From: Oscillospiraceae bacterium
Lineage (GTDB): Bacteria > Bacillota > Clostridia > Oscillospirales > Oscillospiraceae
DNA: 64,000 bases
Direction of reading: 5' to 3'
NCBI GenBank assembly: GCA_015067615.1
Contig: SVMD01000004.1
Coordinates: 62,787-126,786 of the forward strand
Numbering within the stretch: position 1 is the first letter of the stretch; each line of letters begins with the position of its first letter. Positions 33,014 through 41,910 of the stretch are shown piece by piece. Position numbers and translations under genes: made by a program. The notes under the pieces were generated by a model that saw nothing but the letters and a program-made list of their open reading frames with translations, was not told the DNA's origin and did not search any database.

Positions 33014-33787
33014 ATGCTGTACATTGTGTATATTCTGGCAGGTCTGGCCGGTGGTGTCCTGACCGGCATGGCGGGTCTGACTGCCGCCATGGTCCTGACC
33101 CCCATCCTGTGCAGCGTCTGCGGCTGGAGCGCCTATGACGCCGTGACCCTTTCCCTGATCGCCAATGTTCCCTCCGCCATGGTCACCTGCTGGACCTTTT
33201 ACAGAAACGGCAATATCGAGATGAAGAAGGGTGCTCCCATGGCGGGTGTTGCCTTTGCCGGTGCCGTCGCAGGCAGCTACTTGGGCTACCTGTTCAGCAT
33301 GGTTTCTGAGAACGGTATCAGCTATTTCGTCATCATCAGTAATCTGTTTATGGCCGTGAAGTTCTTCATGCCCACCAAGCCCAAGAAGGAGAACCTGACT
33401 GCCGCCGAGGAAAAGAAGGCTCAGCGTAAGACTGTGATTGCTCTGATTCTGGGTTTCCTGATCGGCGTGGAGTGCGGCTTCATGGGCAGCGCCGGCGGAG
33501 CATTGATGCTGATGGTGCTGACCATGGTGATGGGCATGGATACCAAGCTGGCCGTTGGCACCAGCTCCATGATCATGACCCTGGTTGCCCTCACCGGTGC
33601 CGTCAGCCATGTAGCCATGGGTGCTTCCGTTGACTGGATTCCCGGAATCGTGGTGACGGCCATGTGTACCATCGGCGCGGTGGTCTCTGCCCGGTTTGCC
33701 AATCAGGTCAGCGAGCGGAAGCTGAATCTGACAGCCGGTGCTGTGCTGATTCTGGTCAGCGTTGTCTCCTGGGTGTTGAGCGCATAA
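33014..33787 (+). CDS. TauE/SafE family permease (sulfite/anion exporter)
   Basis: 257 residues, about 8 TM helices in two repeated halves. The first has GLAGGVLTGMAGLTAAMVLTP and the second GFLIGVECGFMGSAGGALML, the paired Gly-rich motifs of the TauE/SafE family. Members export sulfite, sulfoacetate or other organic anions, or take part in sulfur-compound uptake. It is cotranscribed with the acyltransferase-like gene, so the two might make and export an acylated compound, which is only a guess. A strong terminator follows. Confidence 0.88.
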   Translation: MLYIVYILAGLAGGVLTGMAGLTAAMVLTPILCSVCGWSAYDAVTLSLIANVPSAMVTCWTFYRNGNIEMKKGAPMAGVAFAGAVAGSYLGYLFSMVSENGISYFVIISNLFMAVKFFMPTKPKKENLTAAEEKKAQRKTVIALILGFLIGVECGFMGSAGGALMLMVLTMVMGMDTKLAVGTSSMIMTLVALTGAVSHVAMGASVDWIPGIVVTAMCTIGAVVSARFANQVSERKLNLTAGAVLILVSVVSWVLSA

Positions 33788-33825
33788 GTAAACATGTAAG
33801 GCACCCCTTCGGTACCCTGCAACAT

Positions 33826-33858
33826 AAAGGACGACATCCTGGCGGATGTCGTCCTTTT
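33826..33858. terminator. terminator between convergent permease and beta-mannosidase genes
   Basis: AAAGGACGACATCC, loop TGGC, GGATGTCGTCCTTT, followed by TCTG on plus and ATGTT on minus; active mainly for the plus-strand unit. Confidence 0.8.
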
Positions 33859-33916
33859 CTGTACATTTTTGCAGCAAATATGCAGGCAACGCCTGTTTCA
33901 CAGACTGTGCTGATTT

Positions 33917-36334
33917 TTATCGGATACTGTACACACTTCTTACAGTCACTTCGGAAGGTGTTCCCCGGAGGATCTTCACCCGGCGGACGCCGCCGTCCAT
34001 GTCGAAGTAGTTGTCCTCCAACAGCACATCGGCGCCGGCCATAATCTCCACGCTCCGGGCGTAGGCGGAAGCGGTGACGATGATCTCGTCCCTATCCACA
34101 AAGGCGCTGAGCTGAGGATCGATGAAGTTAAAGTGCTTGGGCGCGCAGAACAGGACGCTGCCCTGACCCACTTCGCATCCCATTTCGTCCAGCAGCTGAT
34201 AGGAATAGTAGCAGTCGTAGGTGCCGTAGTGGGAGAAGTCCTGCTTGGGCAGCCACACGGCGCTGAGGGCGGGGCAGCTGACCGGGAATTCGCCCTCATC
34301 GATGACCGAGGCGTCGGGGCGGCGCAGGGACCATTTCGCGGTGCCCCGGAAGTCCTTCAGGGTCTCATTGCTGACGTTCAGGTGGGTGCTCTTTTCCAGG
34401 GCAAAGGGCTCCGCGTTGACGTTGGTGTTCTGGCTCAGGATGCCCTCTTCGTGACAGGAGATCAGCACGGGAGCGAAGAACCGCTTTTCGTAGTAGTGCA
34501 GGGCCTTCCAGCGGCCATAGTAGTCGATACTTGCCCAGGAAGCCACGGGCCAGCAGTCATTCAGCTGCCAGACCACGGCACCCATGCAGCGGCCCCGGTT
34601 CCGGCGCCAGTGCTCCACGCCGTACTGCATGGCCTGGGCCTGCAGCAGCTGGGAAGCGTAGACCAGATCAGTCATCTCCCTGGGGTACAGGTACATCTGG
34701 GACAGGTAGGAAACGATCCGGCCGTTGGCGGAGGCGTTGCGCTGGTGCTTCTCCATCACATAGGAGAATACGTTCCGGTCCTCCGGCTCCGTGAAGCTCT
34801 CAATGGTCTCCATGCAGGGGAAGCTCTGGAAGCCGAACTCGGAGACGTAGCGGAACAGGTGGTTGCGGTAGTCGGTGAAGGGCAGCAATCCGTGCCAGAC
34901 CATCCAGTAGTGGACATCGCCCCGGTTGGGATCCTGGGGATTGTCGAAGGAGCCGCCGGAGGAGGGGGAGGCGGGCCAGTAGAAGGCCTGGGGATCCTCG
35001 GTCTTTAACACCTTGGGGATGATGTATTCGTACATCTTAATATAGTCCGCCTTCTGACGGTGGCAGGCCACCCACTCGCCCTTGTCCACGAAGTCCTCCA
35101 TCTCGTTGTTGCCGCACCAGAGGGCCAGGGAGGGATGGTGGCGGAGACGGCGGACGTTGTCGATGAACTCGGCGGTGATATTCTCCTCAAATTCCTCCGT
35201 CAGGTTATACACGGCGCAGGCGAACATGAAGTCCTGCCACACCAGCAGACCCAGCTCGTCGCAGGCATCGTAGAAGAAGTCATCGGGATAGTAGCCGCCG
35301 CCCCAGACGCGGATGCAGTTCATGTTGGCGGCCCGGGCATCCTCCAGCAGACGGCGGGTCCGCTCCGGATTCACTCTGGGCAGCAGGTTGTCCTCGGGGA
35401 TGTAGTCGGCGCCCATGGCGAAAATGTCGATGCCGTTGACGCAGTGGGCGAAGCTCTCGCCCCATTCATCCTTCTTCCGGGTGACGGTCATGGTCCGCAG
35501 GCCGATGCGCCGCTCCCAGGCATCCAGATCGCCCAGTTTCACGGAAACGGTGTACAGATTCTGTTCACCGAAGCCGGCGGGCCACCAGAGCTGAGGATCT
35601 TCGATCTCAATGACAGCCTTTTCGCCCTCAGCGGTCCAGGTTTTTCCGCAGGGGCCGGTGACGGTGACAGACACAGGGGCGGTACCGGTTACCTGACTGA
35701 TATGGGTATTGACCTCCAGGGTCACCTTGTTCTCCTGGTGGTGCTGCAGCACATGGACATCCCGGATCCGGGCCACATCCACGCCCAGGATCATGATATC
35801 CCGCCAGATGCCCGCATCGGGCAGTCGGGGACCCCAGTCCCAGCCGAACATGCAGTGGGCCTTGCGGATATGGGGGAAGCCCACCATGGCGTCGGAAGAA
35901 CCGTCCGCGACAGACTTTGCATACTGCTCTTTGATATATTTGGTGGGGGAGGCAAAGCGGATGGAAATGGTGTTTTCGCCGGGGTGCAGATCTTTCTTTA
36001 CGTCGAATTCCCAGATCCGGTGCATATTGTTGGCCAGACCCACCACTTCGCCGTTGATGCGGACCGTAGCGATGGTGTCCAGGCCCTCGCAGCGCAGCAG
36101 CACAGCGTCGGAATTCAGCAGCTCATCGCTGACCGTAAAGCTGCGGCTGTAGACAAAATCATTGTCCATGAGGGCCAGGGCCTTCATTTCGTTGTCCCGG
36201 TAGAAGGGGTCCTCCATGAGGCCGTTTTGAAGAAGATCGTGGTATACAGAGCCGGGAACCGAAGCCGGAACCTGTCCAAATGCGCTCTCAGGAATCTCCA
36301 GCGTCCATGTACCGTTCAGCAATAGTTTTTTCAT
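33917..36334 (-). CDS. GH2 beta-mannosidase
   Basis: 805 residues without a signal peptide, so intracellular. The layout is that of GH2: an N-terminal sugar-binding jelly roll (LNGTWTLEIPESAFGQVPAS, VPGSVYHDLL), Ig-like middle domains, and a TIM barrel with CIRVWGGGYYPDDFFYDACD. The acid/base Glu is in WCGNNEMED (about 408) and the nucleophile Glu in YVSEFGFQSFPC (about 498). The VPGSVYHDLLQNGLMEDPFY start is specific to beta-mannosidases. It releases mannose from the non-reducing end of imported manno-oligosaccharides. It is divergent from a LacI regulator that probably controls it. GGAGGG precedes the ATG. Confidence 0.93.
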   Translation of the reverse strand: MKKLLLNGTWTLEIPESAFGQVPASVPGSVYHDLLQNGLMEDPFYRDNEMKALALMDNDFVYSRSFTVSDELLNSDAVLLRCEGLDTIATVRINGEVVGLANNMHRIWEFDVKKDLHPGENTISIRFASPTKYIKEQYAKSVADGSSDAMVGFPHIRKAHCMFGWDWGPRLPDAGIWRDIMILGVDVARIRDVHVLQHHQENKVTLEVNTHISQVTGTAPVSVTVTGPCGKTWTAEGEKAVIEIEDPQLWWPAGFGEQNLYTVSVKLGDLDAWERRIGLRTMTVTRKKDEWGESFAHCVNGIDIFAMGADYIPEDNLLPRVNPERTRRLLEDARAANMNCIRVWGGGYYPDDFFYDACDELGLLVWQDFMFACAVYNLTEEFEENITAEFIDNVRRLRHHPSLALWCGNNEMEDFVDKGEWVACHRQKADYIKMYEYIIPKVLKTEDPQAFYWPASPSSGGSFDNPQDPNRGDVHYWMVWHGLLPFTDYRNHLFRYVSEFGFQSFPCMETIESFTEPEDRNVFSYVMEKHQRNASANGRIVSYLSQMYLYPREMTDLVYASQLLQAQAMQYGVEHWRRNRGRCMGAVVWQLNDCWPVASWASIDYYGRWKALHYYEKRFFAPVLISCHEEGILSQNTNVNAEPFALEKSTHLNVSNETLKDFRGTAKWSLRRPDASVIDEGEFPVSCPALSAVWLPKQDFSHYGTYDCYYSYQLLDEMGCEVGQGSVLFCAPKHFNFIDPQLSAFVDRDEIIVTASAYARSVEIMAGADVLLEDNYFDMDGGVRRVKILRGTPSEVTVRSVYSIR

Positions 36335-36427
36335 AAGCAGTCCCTCCGTTTTTCATTATGCTTGTCAGTTTTAAAGGATTGATTTTGTGCTCGGCAAGGG
36401 TATTTTCTTCGCATTTTCCCGCCTGGA

Positions 36428-36457
36428 AATGATTAAGCAAGCAGGCGCGTAATCATT
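36428..36457. promoter_or_regulatory. inverted repeat between beta-mannosidase and LacI genes
   Basis: AATGATTA (36428-36435) and TAATCATT (36450-36457) are perfect inverted arms 14 bp apart in the divergent control region. They are a candidate operator for the LacI-type regulator, though LacI sites usually have closer arms. Confidence 0.4.
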
Positions 36458-36541
36458 GCGCTTTCTGAACTATCAAGCGCCCTTGTGCGCAAAAACCAGT
36501 GTTACATGCCTGAAAACTTTATGTTTATGCCCATCTGTCAC

Positions 36542-36570
36542 TTGACGGAATCGGCATAATTTACTATAAT
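36542..36570 (+). promoter_or_regulatory. promoter of the LacI regulator / epimerase operon
   Basis: TTGACG (36542-36547), 17-bp spacer, TATAAT (36565-36570); transcription predicted near 36577. Confidence 0.75.
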
Positions 36571-36618
36571 TTAATCAGCTATTTACCTAAAAATATACGT
36601 GATTCGGGAGATGATGAC

Positions 36619-37620
36619 ATGGATAAAAAAGTGCGTATGGCAGACATCGCACAGCAGCTTGGAATCAGCGTTGTTTCCGTGTCCAAAGCGCTTTCCGGCA
36701 AAGAGGGCGTCAGCGATGCCACCCGGGCAAAGGTTCTGGAGCTTGCCAGAAAGATGGACTATGTTCCCCTGCGATCCAAAGAAAGTACCGCACCGGAGCC
36801 CCGCAGCCACTCCGGAAACATCGGAATTTTGATGGCTGACCTGTTCTTTGAGGACAACACCTTCTACTCCAATATGTACCGGCAGTTGGTCAAATGCTGC
36901 AACGAAAACGGATACTCCGTGATGCTGGAGCTTGTGACAGCGGAAAACGAGGAAAGTCTGACCGTTCCCACCATGGTGCAGGGTCAGAAGGTAGACGGCC
37001 TGATCTTCATGGGTGAGTTCAACAAAGAATACATTCACAGTGTTGCTCAGTCGCAGCTTCCTTTCATCCTGCTCGATTCCTATCATGAGGATCTGAACGC
37101 GGACAGCATCACCAGCGATAATGTGGCAGGTGGTTACCGGATGACAAAGCACCTGCTGCAATCCGGACGCACCAGGATCGGGTTTGTCGGAAGCATTCTG
37201 TCCACCAGTTCCATCATGGACCGGTTCCTGGGTTACAGCAAAGCACTGCTGCAGGCAGGTATCGAGGTGCGGATGGACTGGGTACTGGAGGACCGGGTTG
37301 GTAAAACCACGCCCACCATACCCAAACTGCCGGAGGATATGCCGGAAGCATTTATCTGCAGCTGTGACGATACCGCCTATAACCTGGTAGAGCTTCTGAA
37401 GCGCAGCGGCTACCGGATCCCCCAGGACGTGGCAGTGGCCGGATATGACGACTATCACATCGCCCAGTTCTGCACGCCCCAGTTGACCACGTATCGGGTC
37501 AATGTGCAGGCTATGGCCCGCCACGCGGCAGCACAGCTGATCCGCAGGATCAAAAAGAAGCCCATCACTCACGGCAACATGGTGGTATGCGGAGAAGTGA
37601 TTCTCCGGGAATCCACCTGA
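36619..37620 (+). CDS. LacI-family transcriptional regulator of mannan utilisation
   Basis: 333 residues. The N-terminal HTH is VRMADIAQQLGISVVSVSKA, with the hinge LARKMDYVP. The periplasmic-binding-protein-like effector domain begins NIGILMADLFFEDNTFYSNM and includes IPQDVAVAGYDDYHIAQFC and the closing AAAQLIRRI typical of the family. The effector is probably a manno-oligosaccharide, from context. It is followed after 11 nt by the epimerase gene and is divergent from beta-mannosidase. Confidence 0.92.
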   Translation: MDKKVRMADIAQQLGISVVSVSKALSGKEGVSDATRAKVLELARKMDYVPLRSKESTAPEPRSHSGNIGILMADLFFEDNTFYSNMYRQLVKCCNENGYSVMLELVTAENEESLTVPTMVQGQKVDGLIFMGEFNKEYIHSVAQSQLPFILLDSYHEDLNADSITSDNVAGGYRMTKHLLQSGRTRIGFVGSILSTSSIMDRFLGYSKALLQAGIEVRMDWVLEDRVGKTTPTIPKLPEDMPEAFICSCDDTAYNLVELLKRSGYRIPQDVAVAGYDDYHIAQFCTPQLTTYRVNVQAMARHAAAQLIRRIKKKPITHGNMVVCGEVILREST

Positions 37621-37631
37621 GGAGGAAGCCT

Positions 37632-38816
37632 ATGAAAAGAATTTCCGAAGCAGCCAGACTCCATCTGGAGAACGTCATTCTCCCCTTCTGGATGGGCCTT
37701 AAGGATGATCAGCACGGGGGCTATTACGGCTACATGGGCCAGGACCTGATGCTGGACAAGCAGGCCGAAAAGGGCTGCATTCTCAACAGCCGCATTTTGT
37801 GGTTCTTTTCCGAAGCGGCCATGGCACTGGAAAGAGAGGATCTGAGAAGCTACGCCGATCATGCCTACCGCTTCATGACCGATCACTGCATCGACCAAAC
37901 CCACGGCGGTATCTTCTGGAGCATGACCTATGACGGACAGCCTCTGGATACCACGAAGCACACCTATAATCAGGCCTTTGCCATTTACGCTCTGGCTTCC
38001 TATTACCGCCTGACCGGAAAGGCCGAGGCCCTTGCTCTGGCAAAGGAGCTGTTTCGTCTGATCGAGCAGCACTGTACTGACGACGTGGGGTATCTGGAAG
38101 CCTTTACCGCCGACTGGAATCCCGAATCCAACGAAAAGCTCAGCGAAAACGGCATCCTGGCGGACAAGACCATGAATACGCTGCTCCATGTATTTGAAGG
38201 GTATTCCGGTCTGTATCAGGCAGGCCCGGACGCAGAACTCCGAACCGCTCTGGAACGGATTCTGGACATCTACGCAGACAAGATCTACGATCCTGAGCTG
38301 CACCGGCAGAAGGTCTTCTTTGATGCGGATTATCATTCCATTCTGGATCTATACAGCTATGGACATGATATTGAATCCAGCTGGCTGATGGACTGGGGCT
38401 GTGATTTACTGAAAGATCCCGCCCGCAGCGAAAAAATCCATAACATCAATCTGGAAATCGGCAAGGCAGTCTATGAAGCCGCCTATTCCCACCGCTCCCT
38501 GGCCAACGAGTGTGACCGGGGTGAGGTCAACGAAATGCGCATCTGGTGGGTCCAGGCGGAAACCGTCGTGGGACTGGTCCACCTGTGGAGCAAGCTGCCC
38601 CGGGAAACACAATACCGGGATGCGGCAGCGGATACCTTCCGCTTCATCGGGGAACACATGGTGGATAAACGCTCCGGCAGCGAATGGTTCTGGGCCGTGG
38701 ATAAATTCGGCGCTCCCTGGCCGGACAAGCCCATTCTGGAACCCTGGAAATGCCCCTATCACAACGGACGCATGTGCATGGAACTGATGCGCAGAGATCC
38801 GGAAATCTATGTTTGA
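37632..38816 (+). CDS. AGE-family cellobiose/mannobiose 2-epimerase
   Basis: 394 residues forming an (alpha/alpha)6 barrel. It starts with LHLENVILPFWMGLKDDQHG and GYYGYMG. Catalytic-site features of cellobiose 2-epimerases are GHDIESSWLMDW, MRIWWVQAETVVG and EPWKCPYHNGRM. In mannan-degrading bacteria this enzyme converts beta-1,4-mannobiose to mannosyl-glucose, which a GH130 phosphorylase then cleaves; no GH130 is in the window. The ATG at 37632 has GGAGGAAGCCT just upstream. It lies 11 nt after the LacI gene and ends at a perfect 11-bp terminator. Confidence 0.92.
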   Translation: MKRISEAARLHLENVILPFWMGLKDDQHGGYYGYMGQDLMLDKQAEKGCILNSRILWFFSEAAMALEREDLRSYADHAYRFMTDHCIDQTHGGIFWSMTYDGQPLDTTKHTYNQAFAIYALASYYRLTGKAEALALAKELFRLIEQHCTDDVGYLEAFTADWNPESNEKLSENGILADKTMNTLLHVFEGYSGLYQAGPDAELRTALERILDIYADKIYDPELHRQKVFFDADYHSILDLYSYGHDIESSWLMDWGCDLLKDPARSEKIHNINLEIGKAVYEAAYSHRSLANECDRGEVNEMRIWWVQAETVVGLVHLWSKLPRETQYRDAAADTFRFIGEHMVDKRSGSEWFWAVDKFGAPWPDKPILEPWKCPYHNGRMCMELMRRDPEIYV

Positions 38817-38823
38817 GTCCCTG

Positions 38824-38860
38824 CCCGGGCCGTGGTGATCACGGCCCGGGTTTTGATTTT
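38824..38860. terminator. terminator between epimerase and GH26 genes
   Basis: CCCGGGCCGTG, loop GTGAT, CACGGCCCGGG (38824-38850), then TTTTGATTTTATT on plus. The genes converge here, so it may end both. Confidence 0.85.
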
Positions 38861-39860
38861 ATTCCTTAAAAGACGGCAGTTCCTCCCGGGTGATGACGTA
38901 GTCGCTGTTATACAGCGCCTTCAGCGCTTCAACGGTATTTTCTTCCGTTACATAATTCGTATGCCAGGTCATAAACCAGGCCCAGGGCGTGGTTTTCAGC
39001 TCCGTATCCGTGGGATTGGTGCCGCACTCGTGGAAGGCAAAGGGCTTGGCCTGGGTCACAGCAGTGAGCTTTATATACAGTCCCTTCTGGACACCGCCGC
39101 CATAGCTGTCCGCGCCGATGATATCCACATATTCATCTCCCGGATACCAGCCGGAATAATTGATGCCATTACCGGAGTAGCCCAGAACCCAGATCAGGTT
39201 GTTCAACCCCCAATGGTTGGTATAGCGGTCATACATCATGCGCCACAGCTTCACAAAGGTGTCGCTTCCATCCTTGCCCCACCAGAACCATTTGCCGTCG
39301 AACTCATGGAATGGCCGCCAGAGAACGGTCACGCCGGCCTCCTGAAGCTCCAAAAGGGCCTCCGCAGCTTTATCCATGCCTTTCAGGAATTCAATATTTT
39401 CGTGGGTGCCTTCGGTAAAGACCGCATCCCAGTCTTCAACAGCGGTTTCCAGCGCATGCTTCCATTCTCCGCTGAAATCCGCGCCGGTATGCCAGCAGAT
39501 GGTAACCAAGCCGCCCTCGTTCCACCACTTGATCGCCCGCTCATTGACACCGGAGAAGTCGTCGTGCATATAATCCAGTCCCCGGATGGCAGGCAGCTTC
39601 CCTGTGGCTTCCAGCAGATAATCCATTTCATAATCCACACTGCCCATCCAGGTGGATTCCTGCTGGGCGCTTAAGGTGCCGGTGGTACCCAGCGTGCAGA
39701 TGTAATCATACACCTTCCGGGTTGTTTCGGTGGCGTTGGGATTGGAAAGATTGCAGTGCTTCATCTGTTTTTCCTCCGTTCTGTGTCCAAAATATATACC
39801 GAGGACCGCCAGCATTATCAGAATCAATATCAGGGCAATGCTTTTGATATATCGCTTCAT
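38859..39860 (-). CDS. GH26 beta-mannanase-like enzyme, membrane-anchored
   Basis: 333 residues. An N-terminal basic stretch and one TM helix (SIALILILIMLAVLGIYFG) are followed by the GH26 barrel. The acid/base Glu lies in LWRPFHEFDGKWFWWG and the nucleophile Glu in FAFHECGTNP; TICWHTG and YPGDEYVDIIGADSY are further GH26 blocks. It cleaves beta-1,4-mannan backbones, probably as a signal-anchored surface enzyme. It is the last gene of the long minus-strand mannan operon, starting 2 nt after the GH42 stop. Its C-terminal YNSDYVITREELP matches that of the other GH26 in the operon. Confidence 0.9.
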   Translation of the reverse strand: MKRYIKSIALILILIMLAVLGIYFGHRTEEKQMKHCNLSNPNATETTRKVYDYICTLGTTGTLSAQQESTWMGSVDYEMDYLLEATGKLPAIRGLDYMHDDFSGVNERAIKWWNEGGLVTICWHTGADFSGEWKHALETAVEDWDAVFTEGTHENIEFLKGMDKAAEALLELQEAGVTVLWRPFHEFDGKWFWWGKDGSDTFVKLWRMMYDRYTNHWGLNNLIWVLGYSGNGINYSGWYPGDEYVDIIGADSYGGGVQKGLYIKLTAVTQAKPFAFHECGTNPTDTELKTTPWAWFMTWHTNYVTEENTVEALKALYNSDYVITREELPSFKE

Positions 39861-39861
39861 T

Positions 39862-41871
39862 TCAGTTCTCCTGTTTTATCAGAACTGTCACCTGGTAAGG
39901 TGCCAGACAGACGCGGTCGGCATGAAATTGTCCCGTGAGAATATCCAGATACCGTCCATCCAGTTCCAGTACGCCGCAGCTTCCGCCGTATTCCGCGGCT
40001 GATATCCCCCGGATTCCTTCCCCCTCCCGGTATGCAGCCGCCACCGTACCTTCAATGGGACAACACGTTGCGCCACAACCGTTCACGGCCAGTTTCAGCA
40101 GGCGTTTCCCGTCCTCCGGCGTCGGAAGTGTGCCCAGGACAATGATGGTGCCCTTCCCCAGTTTTTTCTCAAAAACCAGTGCTTTTCCCGCAAGGGTGGA
40201 ATAATAACCCTCTGCCGTTGCCAGGACCTTCGCATCCGCAGGTACATCGAACAGCTGCAGCCATTTTTCCGCCCGGAAGGGGCTGCCGTCACTCCAGCTG
40301 CAGGGAACCCGATGCTCCCCATCAGGAACCTGGTACAAAAGCTTCGCTCCGGTGAGCCGTTCCAGGATGCCGGTTTCCCGGTCCCGATAGTGGGCGCCGA
40401 TGTCATCCCGGATGTCCGTCATGGGACCGGCGATCCAGGTTCCGCCGTTTCTGACCCAGGCTTCAATCCGTTCCGGCAGTCCCGGCTCCTCCAGTGTCAG
40501 CATAAAGGGGGTGTACAAAAGCTTGTATTTTGTCAGGTCTTTCCCCGGCGGGATCACATCCGGCCGGATGCCCAGAGCTGCCATGGGCTCGTAGGCCTTG
40601 TACAGCCGTTTGGTGTAGGCGGTTTCCCAGGCATGGCTTCCCTCCTCCCAGACCACCGCCTGCTCTTTCATCAGGTAGTCGTTCCGGGAAGATACCATCA
40701 TGGCAACATCCGTTCGGATCCGGGTATTGGACAGGAATTCCCCGCAGATTTCGTACTCTTCTGCGGTCTGCCGGACCTCCGGGAAGATGTGCATAGGCTG
40801 CCCCGACGCATACAGCACCGCACCGTGCATCAGTTCATGTCCCGCCCAGTGCTGCCGCCAGAGCCAGTACAGGTTTGCCTCCGCGCCCAGCTCCACAGGG
40901 AGCCAGGAATTCAGGCGGCAGAAGCCTTCGGCACGGAGATTGGAAGGGGTGCTGGTGGCGCCGTTCCAGCAGGTGGCCGTTTCCGTGACCCAGAAGGGCC
41001 GGTCTTTCAGGCCCCGCATATAGTCGAACCAGAACAGCTCCCGCCGGATACTCTGCTCGTCGTCATAATGATTGTACTGCACCACATCCAGGAAGGCATT
41101 CATCTGCTCGTAATCCTGGTTGAATACCGGCATCATGTCCGTTCCAACCGGCGCGGATGTGTATTGGTGCAGAATATCCGCCTGCATCTTCACAAAATCA
41201 GTGTGGGACTGGGCCAGGAACCGGTTCCACTCAAATTTCAGGTGGGGAGAATGCCATGTATGGGGCAATGGCCTTGGAATCTGATCAAACCGGTCATAGG
41301 CCTGGCTGAACAAATTCAGATTCCACCGGTCATTCAGGTTTTCAATGGTGCCGTACCGTTTTTCCAGGTACTCAGCAAAACCTTTCCGGCAGTGGCTGCA
41401 CCAGCAGCCGTCAAAGGCCGCGATCTCGTTGTCGATCTGCCAGCCGATGACGTTGGGATGCTTCCCAAATTCCCGGACCAGCCGTTCCGCGATCCGGGCA
41501 CTGTAATGACGGTAGGTGGGATTGTTGGAGCAGCAGTGACGGCGGCCGCCGTGCTGCATGGCCATGCCGTTTTCCTTGATCATCCGCATTTCCGGGTCCA
41601 GCTCTTCCAGCCACAGGGGCGGTGTTGCGGAGGGGGTTCCGAGAATGACCCGAATTCCGGCATCTGCCAGCCTGCCGATCACCCGGTGAAGCCACAAAAA
41701 GTCAAATTCACCATTTCGGGGCTCCATCTTCTTCCAGGCAAACTCTCCGATGCGAACCACCGTGATCCCCGCCTGTTTCATCATGGCTATGTCCTGGGCC
41801 TGGGCGTCCTCCGGCCAGGCTTCCGGGTAATAGGCTGCGCCCAGCATGGGCATTTTCATGGTCTTTGTCAT
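39862..41871 (-). CDS. GH42 beta-galactosidase
   Basis: 669 residues, no signal peptide. The family start GAAYYPEAWPEDAQAQDIAM is followed by GTPSATPPLWLEELDPEM. The acid/base Glu is in IGWQIDNEIAAFDGCWC (about 147), and the Cys-rich CWCSHC that follows is a typical GH42 metal site. The nucleophile Glu is in FWVTETATCWNG (about 296). A GATase-like trimerisation domain follows. In mannan loci GH42 may remove beta-galactose side chains; its natural substrate here is inferred. The ATG at 41871 has GGGAGGG upstream; an ATG at 41907 lies before the ribosome site. Confidence 0.92.
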   Translation of the reverse strand: MTKTMKMPMLGAAYYPEAWPEDAQAQDIAMMKQAGITVVRIGEFAWKKMEPRNGEFDFLWLHRVIGRLADAGIRVILGTPSATPPLWLEELDPEMRMIKENGMAMQHGGRRHCCSNNPTYRHYSARIAERLVREFGKHPNVIGWQIDNEIAAFDGCWCSHCRKGFAEYLEKRYGTIENLNDRWNLNLFSQAYDRFDQIPRPLPHTWHSPHLKFEWNRFLAQSHTDFVKMQADILHQYTSAPVGTDMMPVFNQDYEQMNAFLDVVQYNHYDDEQSIRRELFWFDYMRGLKDRPFWVTETATCWNGATSTPSNLRAEGFCRLNSWLPVELGAEANLYWLWRQHWAGHELMHGAVLYASGQPMHIFPEVRQTAEEYEICGEFLSNTRIRTDVAMMVSSRNDYLMKEQAVVWEEGSHAWETAYTKRLYKAYEPMAALGIRPDVIPPGKDLTKYKLLYTPFMLTLEEPGLPERIEAWVRNGGTWIAGPMTDIRDDIGAHYRDRETGILERLTGAKLLYQVPDGEHRVPCSWSDGSPFRAEKWLQLFDVPADAKVLATAEGYYSTLAGKALVFEKKLGKGTIIVLGTLPTPEDGKRLLKLAVNGCGATCCPIEGTVAAAYREGEGIRGISAAEYGGSCGVLELDGRYLDILTGQFHADRVCLAPYQVTVLIKQEN

Positions 41872-41910
41872 ATCCGTTTTATCCCTCCCCACCGTACTGT
41901 GATCCAAAAG

